27,122 bases of DNA from Pelomonas sp046294815 (GCA_046294815.1 JBKBOJ010000044.1:1-27122), one strand, 5' to 3'; numbered from the stretch's first letter, positions 9,294-18,403 are shown. Made by a program: numbers and translations. The notes: a model not told the origin generated them from the sequence alone.

Positions 9294-9838
9294 GGCAGCC
9301 GCCTCCACGCAACGAGCATGCCGAGGCCGCCCAGCAGCGCCAGCACGCCGATCAGCGGCCAGCGCAGCACGGCGATCAGCAGGAACGCCGCCACGGCCAG
9401 CACGATGGCCAGCGGCGCGCCCAGCGGGTTGTGGCGCAGCGTGGGCAGCAGCTTGATGCCGGTGGCCAGCACCAGGCCCGCCGCCACGGCCGCCATGCCG
9501 CGCAGCGCCTGCACCGCCAGAGGGTGGCTGGCCAGTTGGCCATAGGCCGCCGCCAGCAGCAGCACCAGCGCGGCCGGCGCTGTCAGCATGCCGGCCAGCG
9601 CGACGACTGCGCCACGCAGCCCGAAGAAGCGGTCGCCGATCATCATCGACAGGTTGACCACGTTGGGGCCGGGCAGTAACTGGGCGATGGACAGCATCTC
9701 GACGAACTCGTGCTGGTCCAGCCAGCCCAGCCGTTCGACCAGCTCGCGCTGCGCGACGGCGAGCACGCCACCGAAGCCCTGCAGCGCCAGCCGCGTGAAC
9801 GCCAGGAACAGCTGCATCAGCGACTGCGGGCGGTTCAA
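9290..9838 (-). CDS. chromate transporter, N-terminal-type half (short-chain ChrA)
   Basis: The 182-residue first subunit of the CHR pair reads MQLFLAFTRLALQGFGGVLAVAQRELVERLGW, then SIAQLLPGPNVVNLSMMIG, the conserved CHR core, with four to six hydrophobic segments. A TTG at 9838 is preferred as the start: it adds NRPQSL, which fits the usual family N-terminus, and overlaps the stop of the dehydrogenase gene (TTGA). An ATG at 9817 is the alternative and would give a 175-residue form. The two CHR genes follow the dehydrogenase gene without gaps and look like one operon, although the functional link is unclear. Confidence 0.85.
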   Translation of the reverse strand: MNRPQSLMQLFLAFTRLALQGFGGVLAVAQRELVERLGWLDQHEFVEMLSIAQLLPGPNVVNLSMMIGDRFFGLRGAVVALAGMLTAPAALVLLLAAAYGQLASHPLAVQALRGMAAVAAGLVLATGIKLLPTLRHNPLGAPLAIVLAVAAFLLIAVLRWPLIGVLALLGGLGMLVAWRRLP

Positions 9839-10854
9839 CGGATGACCTTCAGTGCCTCGGGATTGACGATGTTGGTGGGCTGGGACTTGATGAAGTTCAG
9901 CACGTTGTCGAAGGCGGCGTCGAAGTACAGCTCGTAGCTGTCCTGCTCGACGTAGCCAATGTGCGGCGTGCAGACGGCGTTCTCCAGGCGCAGCAGCGGG
10001 TGGCCTTGCAGGATGGGCTCGCTCTCGAACACGTCGATGGCCGCCATGCCGGGGCGCCCGCGGTTGAGGGCGGAGACGAGGGTGCCTTCGGTGATGAGTT
10101 CGGCCCGCGAGGTGTTGACGAACAGGGCCGTGGGCTTCATTTGGGCCAGGTCCTCGGCCGTGACGATGCCGCGCGTGGCATCGCACAGGCGCAGGTGCAC
10201 GGACAGCACGTCGGCCTCGGCGAAGAAGGCCTGCCGGCTGGCGGCGGCCTGGTAGCCGTCGGCCACGGCGCGCAGTCGCGAGCCCTCGCTGCCCCAGACC
10301 ATGACGTTCATGCCGAAGGCCCGGCCATAGCCGGCCACCAACTGGCCGATCTTGCCGTAGCCCCAGACACCCAGCGTCTTGCCGCGCAAGACCATGCCGA
10401 TGCCGAAATTGGCCGGCATGGAAGCCGCTTTCAGCCCCGACTGCTGCCAGGCGCCGTGCTTGAGGTTGCCGATGTACTGCGGCAGCCGCCGCATGGAAGC
10501 CATGATGAGCGCCCAGGTCAGCTCCGCTGGCGCCACCGGGTTGCCCACGCCCTCGGCCACCGCGATGCCCAGCCGTGTGCAGGCATCGATGTCGATGTGG
10601 CTGCCCACCCGCCCGGTTTGCGAGATCAGCTTGAGCTTGGGCAGCTTCTCGAGCAATTGGCGCGGCAGGGCGGTGCGTTCACGGATCAGCACCAGCACCT
10701 CCGCGTCGCGCAGTCGCACCGAGAGCTGGCCGATGCCCTTGACGGTGTTGGTGAAGACCTTGGCGTTCAGCGGCTCCATCTTGGCCGCGCAGCGCAGCTT
10801 GCGCACGGCGTCCTGGTAGTCGTCGAGGATGATGACGTTCATGGGGAAGGTCAT
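9835..10854 (-). CDS. D-2-hydroxyacid dehydrogenase
   Basis: The 339-residue NAD-dependent oxidoreductase belongs to the D-isomer-specific 2-hydroxyacid dehydrogenase family (SerA/PdxB/LdhA group). The N-terminal substrate lobe (NVIILDDYQDAVRKL) precedes a Rossmann domain with GYGKIG at 165-170. Catalytic residues are R250 (NTSRAEL), E279 (FESEP) and H298 (CTPHIGY), the expected Arg-Glu-His set. The start at 10854 gives MTFPMNVIILDD; an ATG 12 bp further in (10842) is equally possible, and neither has a clear ribosome site. The natural substrate is not predictable. It is the first gene of a run with the chromate transporter pair. Confidence 0.92.
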   Translation of the reverse strand: MTFPMNVIILDDYQDAVRKLRCAAKMEPLNAKVFTNTVKGIGQLSVRLRDAEVLVLIRERTALPRQLLEKLPKLKLISQTGRVGSHIDIDACTRLGIAVAEGVGNPVAPAELTWALIMASMRRLPQYIGNLKHGAWQQSGLKAASMPANFGIGMVLRGKTLGVWGYGKIGQLVAGYGRAFGMNVMVWGSEGSRLRAVADGYQAAASRQAFFAEADVLSVHLRLCDATRGIVTAEDLAQMKPTALFVNTSRAELITEGTLVSALNRGRPGMAAIDVFESEPILQGHPLLRLENAVCTPHIGYVEQDSYELYFDAAFDNVLNFIKSQPTNIVNPEALKVIR

Positions 10855-10883
10855 TGTGCCGCGGCCCAAGCTGCGCTTCGGCG

Positions 10884-11346
10884 CAGCTGACCAAGATCGG
10901 TTGCCCTCAAGAAGGACGGGCCCATGCCGAGGCGCGCAAGTTCCCGGCCGACAACGACCTGGTGCTGCGCCTGGCGCCCGACATGCTGCCGTTCACCAAG
11001 CAGATCCAGACCGCCGGCGATGCGGCCAAGGGCTGCGTGGCGCGCTTGGCCGGCCAGGAGATTCCGAAGTTCGAGGACAACGAGGCCACGCCGGACGAGC
11101 TGGCCGAGCGCATCCGCAAGACGCGCGACTGCGGGCTGTCGGTGCCCGAGGCCGCCTTCGTTGGCGCCGAGGGGCGCGAGATCACCGTCCCGCGCCGCAG
11201 CGGCGACCCGCTGAGGTTCGACGGCGTGAACGATCTGCGCCACTTCGCGCTGCCCAATTTCTTTCTACTTCCGCGCCACCACCACCGATGCGCTGCTGCG
11301 CCATGCCGGCGTGCCGCTGGGCAAGGGCGACTACCTGGGCGGCTGA
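10884..11346 (+). pseudogene. DUF1993 family protein, 5'-truncated and frameshifted
   Basis: The frame encodes AHAEARKFPADNDLVLRLAPDM, then FEDNEATPDELAERIRK, GAEGREITV and LRHFALPNFF, matching the DUF1993 family (about 170 residues when intact). After 11261 it leaves the family frame. Removing one T from the ttctttcta run (11259-11267) restores FYFRATTTDALLRHAGVPLGKGDYLGG and a stop at 11344-11346, the normal DUF1993 ending. The expected start region (roughly the first 12-20 residues) is also missing: homology begins at about 10884, directly against the divergent dehydrogenase start. Two independent lesions argue for a true pseudogene, though the single-base change alone could be a sequencing error. 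Confidence 0.72.
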
Positions 11347-11456
11347 GGCAGCCTCCACGGGTGGGAATTGCTGCTCGAAACGCAGCCTATTCCCCTCGCC
11401 TGGAATCGCCTGGCGGCTTGAAAATCGGGGCCAACTCTGCGTAAGCTGCCTGAAGC

Positions 11457-13322
11457 ATGGACATGTCGACGCCTCCTGCCGCCCAGCCCCCCGGCATGGA
11501 TGGTCTTGCCGTGGTCGAGCAATGGCTGGCCCGGGCGCGCGGCGGCGAGTGGCCCCTACCGGAGCTGATGGCGGCTGCGTCCCAATTGCAGTCGGCAGGC
11601 GCGCTGGATGCCGCCGCCTTGCTGTACCAGACCTGGGTGGGCGCCACGGCATCGCCGATGCGGCACATCGCCTGCTTCAACTGGGGCACGCTGCTCGGCG
11701 AGCTGCGCCGACACGCTGACGCCGAGGCCGTTTACCGCATGGCGCTGGCGGCCGTTCCCGGCTTTGCGCAGGCCCGCCTCAACCTGGGGCATCAGCTCGA
11801 ACACCTCGGCCGGCCAGAAGAGGCCCTGGCGGAATGGCGTACCGTCTACGAGACCGAGACGCCGATGAGCCTGGGCGTCGACCCGGTCAGCCTGCATCTG
11901 CACGCCCTGAACAACGCGGCGCGGCTGCTGGAGCAGCTCAAGCGCTACGACGAGGCTGAAGCGCTGTTGCGCCGCTCGCTCACGCTGGATCCGCGCCAGA
12001 GCGATGTCGCCCAGCACTATGTGCATATCCGCCAGAAGCAGTGCGCGTGGCCGGTGTACGAGGCGTTCGGTGAAGTGACGCAGAACCACCTGCTGATGAG
12101 CACCTCGTTGCTGGCTATGCTCGATGAGAGCGACGACCCGGCGCTGCAGTTGCTCGCCGCCCAGCGTTTCGTGCTGGAGCGGGTGCCCAAAGTGAAGGCG
12201 GCGCCGCTGTACCGGGGGCGCCGCCGCGACGGCAAGATCAAGATCGGCTACCTGTCGGGCGACCTGCACATGCATGCGGTGGGCCTGCTGACGGCCGAGC
12301 TCTACGAACTGCACGACCGCGAGCGCTTCGAGGTGCACGCCTTCAGTTGGAGCCGCGAGGACGGGACGCCGCTGCGGGCGCGCCTGAAGGCCGCGTTCGA
12401 CCACTACCACCCCGTGCACACGCTGACCGATGCCCAGGTGGCCGAGGCCGTGGCCGAGGCGGGCATCGATGTGCTGGTCGACCTGCAGGGGCTGACCAGC
12501 GGCGCCCGCGCCGGCATCCTGGTCCACCGCGGCGCGCCGGTGCAGGTGAGCTACCTCGGATTGCCGGCCACCTCGGCCATCCCTGGGGTGGACTGGATAC
12601 TGGCAGACCGCTACGTGATGCCGCCGCAGTCGCTGCGCTACTACACGGAAAAGCCCATCTACCTGCCGCACTGCTACCAGGTCAGCGACCGCCAGCGCGT
12701 GGCCAACCCTGCGCCCAGCCGTGCGCAGGCCGGCCTGCCGGACGAGGGTTTCGTGTTCTGTGCCTTCAACAACAACCACAAGATCAGCGAGCCGGTGTGG
12801 CGCTGCTGGATGCGTGTGCTGCGCCAGGTGGCGGGCAGCGTGCTGTGGTTGCTGGCGGACAACCCCTTTGCCCGCGAGAACCTCACGCGTGTCGCTGCCG
12901 AAGAAGGCATCGCGCCTGAGCGGCTGGTGTTCGCCCCGCGGGCGCTGCCGGGCGACTATCTTGCCCGCTTCACGCTGGCCGACGTGTTCCTCGACACCTT
13001 CCCCTACAACGCCGGCACCACCGCGAGCGACTGCCTGTGGATGGGCACGCCCATCCTGACCCGCTCCGGGCAGACCTACATCTCCCGCATGGCGGGCAGC
13101 CTGCTGACCGCGGTGGGCCTGCCCGACCTGATCACGACGACGCTCGAGGAGTACGAGCAGCGCGCCGTCCAGCTCGGCAACCAGCCGGCCCGCGTCGCGT
13201 CGTACAAGCGCTACCTGGCAGAACACGGGCGCAGCTCGCCGCTGTTTGACATCCCGGCAATCGTGCGCGCGATCGAGCGTGAATTCGAGCGCCTGGCCCT
13301 GCAGGCCCGCGCCGCCTCCTGA
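11457..13322 (+). CDS. TPR/SPINDLY-type O-GlcNAc-transferase-like glycosyltransferase (GT41)
   Basis: The 621-residue cytoplasmic protein has two parts. Residues about 40-200 are tetratricopeptide helices (AEAVYRMALAAVPGFAQARL; YDEAEALLRRSLTLDPRQ). Residues about 255-610 form a GT-B catalytic domain of the OGT/SPINDLY type. Family landmarks include GYLSGDLHMHAVG (H273 near the position of the catalytic-site His of OGT), FNNNHKI with K442 (matching the UDP-contacting Lys of human OGT), and DTFPYNAGTTASDCLWMGTP with T521-T522. Enzymes of this family transfer a sugar from a nucleotide donor to Ser/Thr, or to Asn in HMW1C-type relatives. Its stop overlaps the start of the type I exporter (TGATG), so it belongs to the secretion operon. 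That placement suggests it modifies the exported protein, which is inference. Confidence 0.9.
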   Translation: MDMSTPPAAQPPGMDGLAVVEQWLARARGGEWPLPELMAAASQLQSAGALDAAALLYQTWVGATASPMRHIACFNWGTLLGELRRHADAEAVYRMALAAVPGFAQARLNLGHQLEHLGRPEEALAEWRTVYETETPMSLGVDPVSLHLHALNNAARLLEQLKRYDEAEALLRRSLTLDPRQSDVAQHYVHIRQKQCAWPVYEAFGEVTQNHLLMSTSLLAMLDESDDPALQLLAAQRFVLERVPKVKAAPLYRGRRRDGKIKIGYLSGDLHMHAVGLLTAELYELHDRERFEVHAFSWSREDGTPLRARLKAAFDHYHPVHTLTDAQVAEAVAEAGIDVLVDLQGLTSGARAGILVHRGAPVQVSYLGLPATSAIPGVDWILADRYVMPPQSLRYYTEKPIYLPHCYQVSDRQRVANPAPSRAQAGLPDEGFVFCAFNNNHKISEPVWRCWMRVLRQVAGSVLWLLADNPFARENLTRVAAEEGIAPERLVFAPRALPGDYLARFTLADVFLDTFPYNAGTTASDCLWMGTPILTRSGQTYISRMAGSLLTAVGLPDLITTTLEEYEQRAVQLGNQPARVASYKRYLAEHGRSSPLFDIPAIVRAIEREFERLALQARAAS

Positions 13323-15679
13323 TGCCGCAGCGACCCCATGACCCCTTCTTCGACGGCCAGCCCCAGGCCGTGGGGCTGCGCCTGGCCGCCAACGGCGAGC
13401 CGCCGCCGGCGCCGGACCCGCTGGAGGGCCTGACCAGCCAGCCGGCCGGCGACCCGCTGCTGCAGGCGCTGTCCTGGCTGACGCGCCACCACGGCAAGCC
13501 CCGCTCGCCGGAGTCCCTGCGTGCCGGCGCCCCGATCGAAGGGCCGCTGACGCCGGACGGCGCCATCCGCATCATGCGCGAGGCCGGGTACAACGCCGGC
13601 CTGCTGCGCAAGTCCATCGACGACATCCACAGCCTGCTGCTGCCGGCCGTGCTGCTGCTGAAAGGCGGCGACGCCTGCGTGCTGGTGCGCCGGCTGGACG
13701 AGCCGAGCACGGTGGCCGCGGGCAGCTGCCGCTACGAGGTGGTCTTCCCCGGGCCCGAGGCAGCGGCGGTGCCGGCGACCACGGCGGAGCTGGAGCCCGA
13801 GTACAGCGGCTTCTTGCTGGTGGTTTCGGTGCAGGAGGTGTCGCAGGCCCACACCCGCAACCCCGCGGACGAACAAATCCTGCGACCGATGGGGCCGCAC
13901 TGGTTCTGGGGCACGATGCGCCGCTTCGTGCCCTACTACCGGTCCGCCTTGGTGGCAGCCCTGCTCAGCAATGTGCTGATGCTCGTGTCCGGGGTTGTGA
14001 CGTCGGTGATCTACGACAAGGTGATCCCGCACCAGGCGTTCGTCACGCTGTGGGCGCTGGCCATCGGTGCGGGCGTGGCCTTGCTGTTCGACCTGTTCTC
14101 TCGCCAGTTGCGGGCCCACCTGATCGATCTGGCTGGTCGCAAGGCCGATGTGATCATCGGTGCCAAGCTGTTCCGCCAGACCCTCGGTGTGCGCATGGAA
14201 TTCAAGCCCGGTTCGGCCGGGTCTTACGCGCACTACCTGGCCCAGATCGAGATGGTGCGGGAGTTCTTTGCCTCTGCCACGATGTCCGTGCTGACGGACC
14301 TGCCGTTCATCCTGCTGTTCGTGGCCATGACTTTCATCATCGGTGGGCCGCTGGGCTGGGTGCTGGTCATCGCCATCCCGCTCATCCTCTTGCTGACGCT
14401 TGCCATCCAGGCGCATCTGCGTCAGGCGATGCGCACGAATATGTCCGAGATGGCCGATCTGCAGGGCACGCTGGTGGAGGCCATCGAGGGCTTGGAAGAC
14501 CTGAAGACTTCGGGCGCCGAGGGGAGGTTTCTGCGTCGCTACGAAACCAGCACGTCCATCGCCGCCGAGTCGGCCATGCGGGCGCGCAGCATGTCGAGCT
14601 GGAGTGCCAACGTCTCCATGACGATGCAGCAGCTCATCAACCTAGTGATGCTGGTGTGGGGCGTGTATCTCATCCATGACGGCGTGATCACCGCGGGCGC
14701 GCTGATCGGTTCGGTGATGTTTGCCAGCCGGGCCTTGATGCCGCTGGGCAGCGTGGTGAGCCTGGCCACGCGCTACCAGGGCGCTCGCGCAGCCATGCAG
14801 TCGCTGGACCGCATGATGCAGACCCCCACCGAGCGCGAGAGCCAGCGCAACTATGTGCCCCTGAACCAGTTCACCGGCCAGCTCGGCCTGCATGACGTGA
14901 GCTTCAGCTACCCCGCTGTCGGGGATGCACCGGCACCCAAGGTGCTGAAGAACGTGACGCTTACGCTCAAGCCGGGCGAGCGTGTGGCGATACTGGGGCG
15001 CATCGGCAGCGGCAAGAGCACCATCCTGCGCCTGATGGCAGGGCTCTATCAGCCGACCGAGGGGATGGTGCATGTGGATGGCATCGACCTGCGCCAGCTC
15101 GACCCGGCCGAGTTCCGCGCGCACGTCGGCTTCGTGTCCCAGGACCCGCGCCTCTTCCACGGCACCTTGCGTGACAACGTGCTGATGGGGCGCTCCCACT
15201 TGGATGCCGCGCGGCTGGTGGAGGTCGCCCGCCTGACGGGCCTGGACCGCGTGATTGCTGCCCATCCTCAGGGGTGGGATTTGCCGGTGGGCGAGATGGG
15301 CAACCTGCTGTCCGGCGGGCAGCGCCAGTTGGTGGCTTTGGCGCGCAGTCTGGTGACGCGGCCCCAAGTGCTGCTCATGGACGAGCCGACCAGCTCGATG
15401 GACGCGCAGAGCGAGATGGCCTTCCTGCGCCAACTGCGCGATGCCGCGGGCAATTGCACGCTGGTGGTGGTGACCCATCGACCGGCGGTGCTGGAGTTGG
15501 TGTCGCGCGTCATCGTGGTGGATGCGGGCCGCATGGTGCTCGACGGCCCGCGTGACCAGGTGCTGGCCGCCCTGTCGGGCGTGCGTCCTGCGCAGACCCA
15601 GCCCGCTGCGGCGGCCGATGCTGGCAACCTGCACATGCACCCGGCCACGCAGCCGGTGCAGCGCTCCGCGTCGGTTTGA
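13322..15679 (+). CDS. type I secretion ABC transporter (permease-ATPase)
   Basis: The 785-residue inner membrane exporter has three parts. Residues about 25-150 form a C39-peptidase-like domain (LLQALSWLTRHHGKPRSPESL) without a Cys at the catalytic position, so it should be a docking domain, as in RTX exporters. Residues about 195-480 hold six membrane segments. The nucleotide-binding domain follows, with Walker A GRIGSGKST (about 559-567), signature LSGGQRQ (about 663-669), Walker B VLLMDEP (about 682-688) and H-loop THRP. The LapB/LssB-type layout fits export of large adhesins. Translation is coupled to the preceding glycosyltransferase, and the fusion protein starts 3 bp after the stop. 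The most likely cargo in view is the repeat protein beginning at the right edge. Confidence 0.95.
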   Translation: MPQRPHDPFFDGQPQAVGLRLAANGEPPPAPDPLEGLTSQPAGDPLLQALSWLTRHHGKPRSPESLRAGAPIEGPLTPDGAIRIMREAGYNAGLLRKSIDDIHSLLLPAVLLLKGGDACVLVRRLDEPSTVAAGSCRYEVVFPGPEAAAVPATTAELEPEYSGFLLVVSVQEVSQAHTRNPADEQILRPMGPHWFWGTMRRFVPYYRSALVAALLSNVLMLVSGVVTSVIYDKVIPHQAFVTLWALAIGAGVALLFDLFSRQLRAHLIDLAGRKADVIIGAKLFRQTLGVRMEFKPGSAGSYAHYLAQIEMVREFFASATMSVLTDLPFILLFVAMTFIIGGPLGWVLVIAIPLILLLTLAIQAHLRQAMRTNMSEMADLQGTLVEAIEGLEDLKTSGAEGRFLRRYETSTSIAAESAMRARSMSSWSANVSMTMQQLINLVMLVWGVYLIHDGVITAGALIGSVMFASRALMPLGSVVSLATRYQGARAAMQSLDRMMQTPTERESQRNYVPLNQFTGQLGLHDVSFSYPAVGDAPAPKVLKNVTLTLKPGERVAILGRIGSGKSTILRLMAGLYQPTEGMVHVDGIDLRQLDPAEFRAHVGFVSQDPRLFHGTLRDNVLMGRSHLDAARLVEVARLTGLDRVIAAHPQGWDLPVGEMGNLLSGGQRQLVALARSLVTRPQVLLMDEPTSSMDAQSEMAFLRQLRDAAGNCTLVVVTHRPAVLELVSRVIVVDAGRMVLDGPRDQVLAALSGVRPAQTQPAAAADAGNLHMHPATQPVQRSASV

Positions 15680-15682
15680 GCC

Positions 15683-16897
15683 ATGGCGAGCCACGACAAG
15701 CTCGGCTTGAGCCGCCAGGAGGGCCAGTTCCTCAACGCGCTGGAAGGGGCTCAGCTGGACGAGCCGTTGCCGGGGGTGACCTGGGTGCTGTACCTGCTGG
15801 CGGTGGTGGTGGTGACTGCCATCGTCTGGGCCTCGTTGGCCCATGTGGACGAGGTCACCCGCAGCGATGGGCGTGTCGTCCCCGATGGGCGCGAGCAGGT
15901 GATTGCCAGCCTGGACAGCGGCATCCTGCGCGAGCTGTACGTGCGCGAGGGCCAGGAGGCGCAGCAAGGCCAGGAACTGGCGCAGCTCGACCCGACCCGC
16001 GTGGAAGCGTCTCAGAACGAAGGCCAGGCCCGGAGGCTGGCGCTGTTGGCGCAGGCGGCCCGCCTGTCGGCCGAGGCCAACGGGCGGGCGCTGAAATTCC
16101 CGCCCGAGGTGGAGGCCGTGCCGCGGTTGGTCGAGGCCGAGACCGAGGCTTACGAGGCGCGTCGTCGCGTGCAGGAGGAGGCGGTCAGCGCGCTGGGGCG
16201 CAGTGCCGGCCTGCTGGGCCGGGAGTTGCGACTGGCCCAGGAGATGGCAGCTAAGGGCTTGATGTCGGACGTAGAGGTGATGCGCCTGAGCCGGCAGATC
16301 AACGAACTGCAATTGCAGCGCAGCGAACGCATCAGCCGCTTCAAGCAAGATGCGAGCAGTGAGCTCGTGCGGGTGCAGAACGAGCTGACGCAGCTCGATG
16401 AGCAGATGGTGGTGCGCCAGGATGCGATGCAGCGCACGGTGTTGAAGTCGCCAGTGCATGGCGTGGTCAAGAACATCCGCGTGAACACGGTCGGTGGCGT
16501 GGTCACCACCGGATCGCCCATCATGGAGATCTCGCCCATCGGTCCCCGGGTGTTGGTGGAGGCGCGGATCAAGCCCAAAGACATCGGCTTCGTGCGCGTG
16601 GGCCAGACGGCCGAAGTGAAGCTCACGGGCTATGACTTCAACGTGCACGGAGGGCTGGAGGGCAAGGTCGAGTACATCAGCCCTGATGTGATGGGCGATC
16701 TCGAGAAGGGCGGCGACAACACTTACTACCGCGCCATCGTCGCTGTCGACCGGAACAACACCCACTTCAAGGGCAAACCGCTGCCCGTCATTCCCGGCAT
16801 GCAGGCGACGGTGGACATCCGCACCGGGGACCGGTCGGTATTGAGCTACCTGCTGCGGCCGATGCTGAAGTCCCGGGAAGCACTGCGGGAGCGATAA
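15683..16897 (+). CDS. HlyD-family membrane fusion protein of type I secretion
   Basis: The 404-residue periplasmic adaptor links the ABC exporter to the outer membrane channel. A short cytoplasmic N-terminus (1-31) is followed by one membrane helix (about 32-52, VTWVLYLLAVVVVTAIVWASL). Next come a split lipoyl domain (GRVVPDGREQVIASLDSGIL; VLKSPVHGVVKNIRVNTVGG) around a long coiled-coil hairpin (about 105-255), and a beta-barrel domain to the end. This is the standard HlyD/LapC arrangement and length. Only 3 bp separate it from the exporter stop. The lipoyl and barrel parts are complete and no lesion is seen. Confidence 0.95.
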   Translation: MASHDKLGLSRQEGQFLNALEGAQLDEPLPGVTWVLYLLAVVVVTAIVWASLAHVDEVTRSDGRVVPDGREQVIASLDSGILRELYVREGQEAQQGQELAQLDPTRVEASQNEGQARRLALLAQAARLSAEANGRALKFPPEVEAVPRLVEAETEAYEARRRVQEEAVSALGRSAGLLGRELRLAQEMAAKGLMSDVEVMRLSRQINELQLQRSERISRFKQDASSELVRVQNELTQLDEQMVVRQDAMQRTVLKSPVHGVVKNIRVNTVGGVVTTGSPIMEISPIGPRVLVEARIKPKDIGFVRVGQTAEVKLTGYDFNVHGGLEGKVEYISPDVMGDLEKGGDNTYYRAIVAVDRNNTHFKGKPLPVIPGMQATVDIRTGDRSVLSYLLRPMLKSREALRER

Positions 16898-16963
16898 AGC
16901 CGGCCGCTCACCCCGTTTTTCAGGGCTTCGGCCAGGCGAGGGCGGTGGTCTAGTGCAAGGGCC

Positions 16964-18403
16964 ATGCTGTACCTCTTGCGCTCCCTGATCGCCCACAGCC
17001 TCGCGGCCGCCGTGCTGCTGCAAAGCCCGGTCGCCCTCGCCCAGGCGCGGGCCCAGGCCCGCCCCGCGCGGGCGGCCCTGCCTCCGGCCCCCACGCCGGA
17101 GGCTGCGCCAGCGTCGACAGGCCGCTGCAACGAGGACGATGCCGGTCTGTCACGCCTGGGGCGAGACATGACGGCGCTGGCCATCGACAACACCGACCCT
17201 CGCACCGCACTGCAATCGCTGGTGGACACCACCCTGGCGCGCAGCAAGGCCCTGGGCGCGGTGCGGCTGTTGACCGACGCGGCGCGCGCTGACATCGAGG
17301 AGACCCGCGCGCTTGGCCTGCCGACGGCGGCGTTGAGCGTGGGGGTGAACGGCCTGCACCAATCCTTGGGGACCATCAGTGCGAGCCGTGGCCAGGTCGG
17401 CGTCACGCTGACCGCCGGCATACCGGTCTGGGACTTCGGTCGCATCACCAAGCTCACCGATTGGCGCAAGGAACTGGCCGAGGTGGCTGTTCAAGGACAG
17501 CGCAGCGCGGAAGAACAGCTGTCCCTGACGGCGGTGTCCCTGGCGCTGGACCGCAGCCGCTACGCGCTGCAGGCCCAGGTCTACACCCAGTATGTGCGCA
17601 AGATGGCCTGTCTGGTGGACGCGCTGGAAATCATCACCAAGGCTGATCGCGGCCGCGCCAGCGAGCTGGTGCAGGCGCAGAAGAGCCTCCAGCAGGCCGA
17701 CCTCGCTCTGGAGCAGACGATGTCGGCGCTGCGGCAGATCGAAGTGAGGCTCAAACGCCTGGTGGGCGAGCCCCTGCCGCCGATCATCGGCATGTCGGCG
17801 GCGCTGGCGGTGCTGCCTGACCTGGAACAGCTCAAGAGCGACATCCTCCTGGCCCCGGATGTGGCGCAGGTGGAGGCTCAGGCCCGCGCACAGCGCAACT
17901 TCGCGGAGTCGGTCATCGCGGGGCAGAAGCCGTCGGTCAGCATCAGCGGCAGTGCCAGCACCTTGTTCCGCACCGGCGCCTTGCCCGGGGAGTCGCGGTC
18001 CAGCGACGTGGGCGCGGGCGTCACGGTCACCATTCCCTTGCTTCAGCCGGGCGCCCAGGCGCAGGCAAGCGCCGCGGTGCAGCGCTACCGCGCCACCGTG
18101 CTGCAGCGGGACGAGGCCATCGAGGCCAAACGCTACCGGCTTCTGGAGATGTATGAGATCGGGACGTCATCCCTGGAGCGTGCACGCCGCATCGCGGAGA
18201 TCCTGCGCAACAGTGACCGGGTGCGGGCCTCGACCTTACAACAGTGGCAGCAGCTCGGACGCCGGTCCCTGTTCGATGTGATGGGCGCGGAGAGCGAGTA
18301 CTACGGCTTGCGCATTGCCCACGTGAACGCCCTGATTGACATCCAGCAGGTCGTCGCGCTCATGTGGTCGATGGGCCGGGGTGTCGTCACGCCGCTGCGC
18401 TGA
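16964..18403 (+). CDS. TolC-family outer membrane protein
   Basis: The 479-residue outer membrane efflux channel subunit completes the type I secretion machine. A signal peptide (residues 1-26, ending PVALA) and a Pro/Ala-rich linker (27-55) precede the paired helical-barrel repeats. The outer membrane factor pattern is visible in ALQSLVDTTLARSKALGAVR, in VGVTLTAGIPVWDFGR, and in the second half at SDVGAGVTVTIPLLQPGAQ. The ATG at 16964 has an AAGGG (16957-16961) 2-7 bp upstream and yields the signal peptide. A 66-bp gap separates it from the fusion protein gene, with no clear terminator, so cotranscription is likely. Having its own TolC suggests a dedicated system, not one sharing a general-purpose TolC. 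Confidence 0.93.
   Translation: MLYLLRSLIAHSLAAAVLLQSPVALAQARAQARPARAALPPAPTPEAAPASTGRCNEDDAGLSRLGRDMTALAIDNTDPRTALQSLVDTTLARSKALGAVRLLTDAARADIEETRALGLPTAALSVGVNGLHQSLGTISASRGQVGVTLTAGIPVWDFGRITKLTDWRKELAEVAVQGQRSAEEQLSLTAVSLALDRSRYALQAQVYTQYVRKMACLVDALEIITKADRGRASELVQAQKSLQQADLALEQTMSALRQIEVRLKRLVGEPLPPIIGMSAALAVLPDLEQLKSDILLAPDVAQVEAQARAQRNFAESVIAGQKPSVSISGSASTLFRTGALPGESRSSDVGAGVTVTIPLLQPGAQAQASAAVQRYRATVLQRDEAIEAKRYRLLEMYEIGTSSLERARRIAEILRNSDRVRASTLQQWQQLGRRSLFDVMGAESEYYGLRIAHVNALIDIQQVVALMWSMGRGVVTPLR

Noticed and set aside
11418..11447. Promoter-like TTGAAA with a weak downstream box before the GT41 gene
   Set aside because: The -10 candidate matches only about half the consensus at 18-bp spacing; too weak to annotate.
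11556..13226. Minus-strand open frame of 556 codons over the GT41 gene
   Set aside because: Same reason: antisense low-complexity shadow of a well-supported gene.
13322..13760. Active C39 bacteriocin-processing peptidase
   Set aside because: The catalytic Cys is missing; the domain is better read as a degenerate docking domain.
14642..17023. Minus-strand open frame of 793 codons over the exporter and fusion protein genes
   Set aside because: Antisense shadow in high-GC DNA; His/Gln/Arg-rich with no domain, while the + strand encodes clear motifs.
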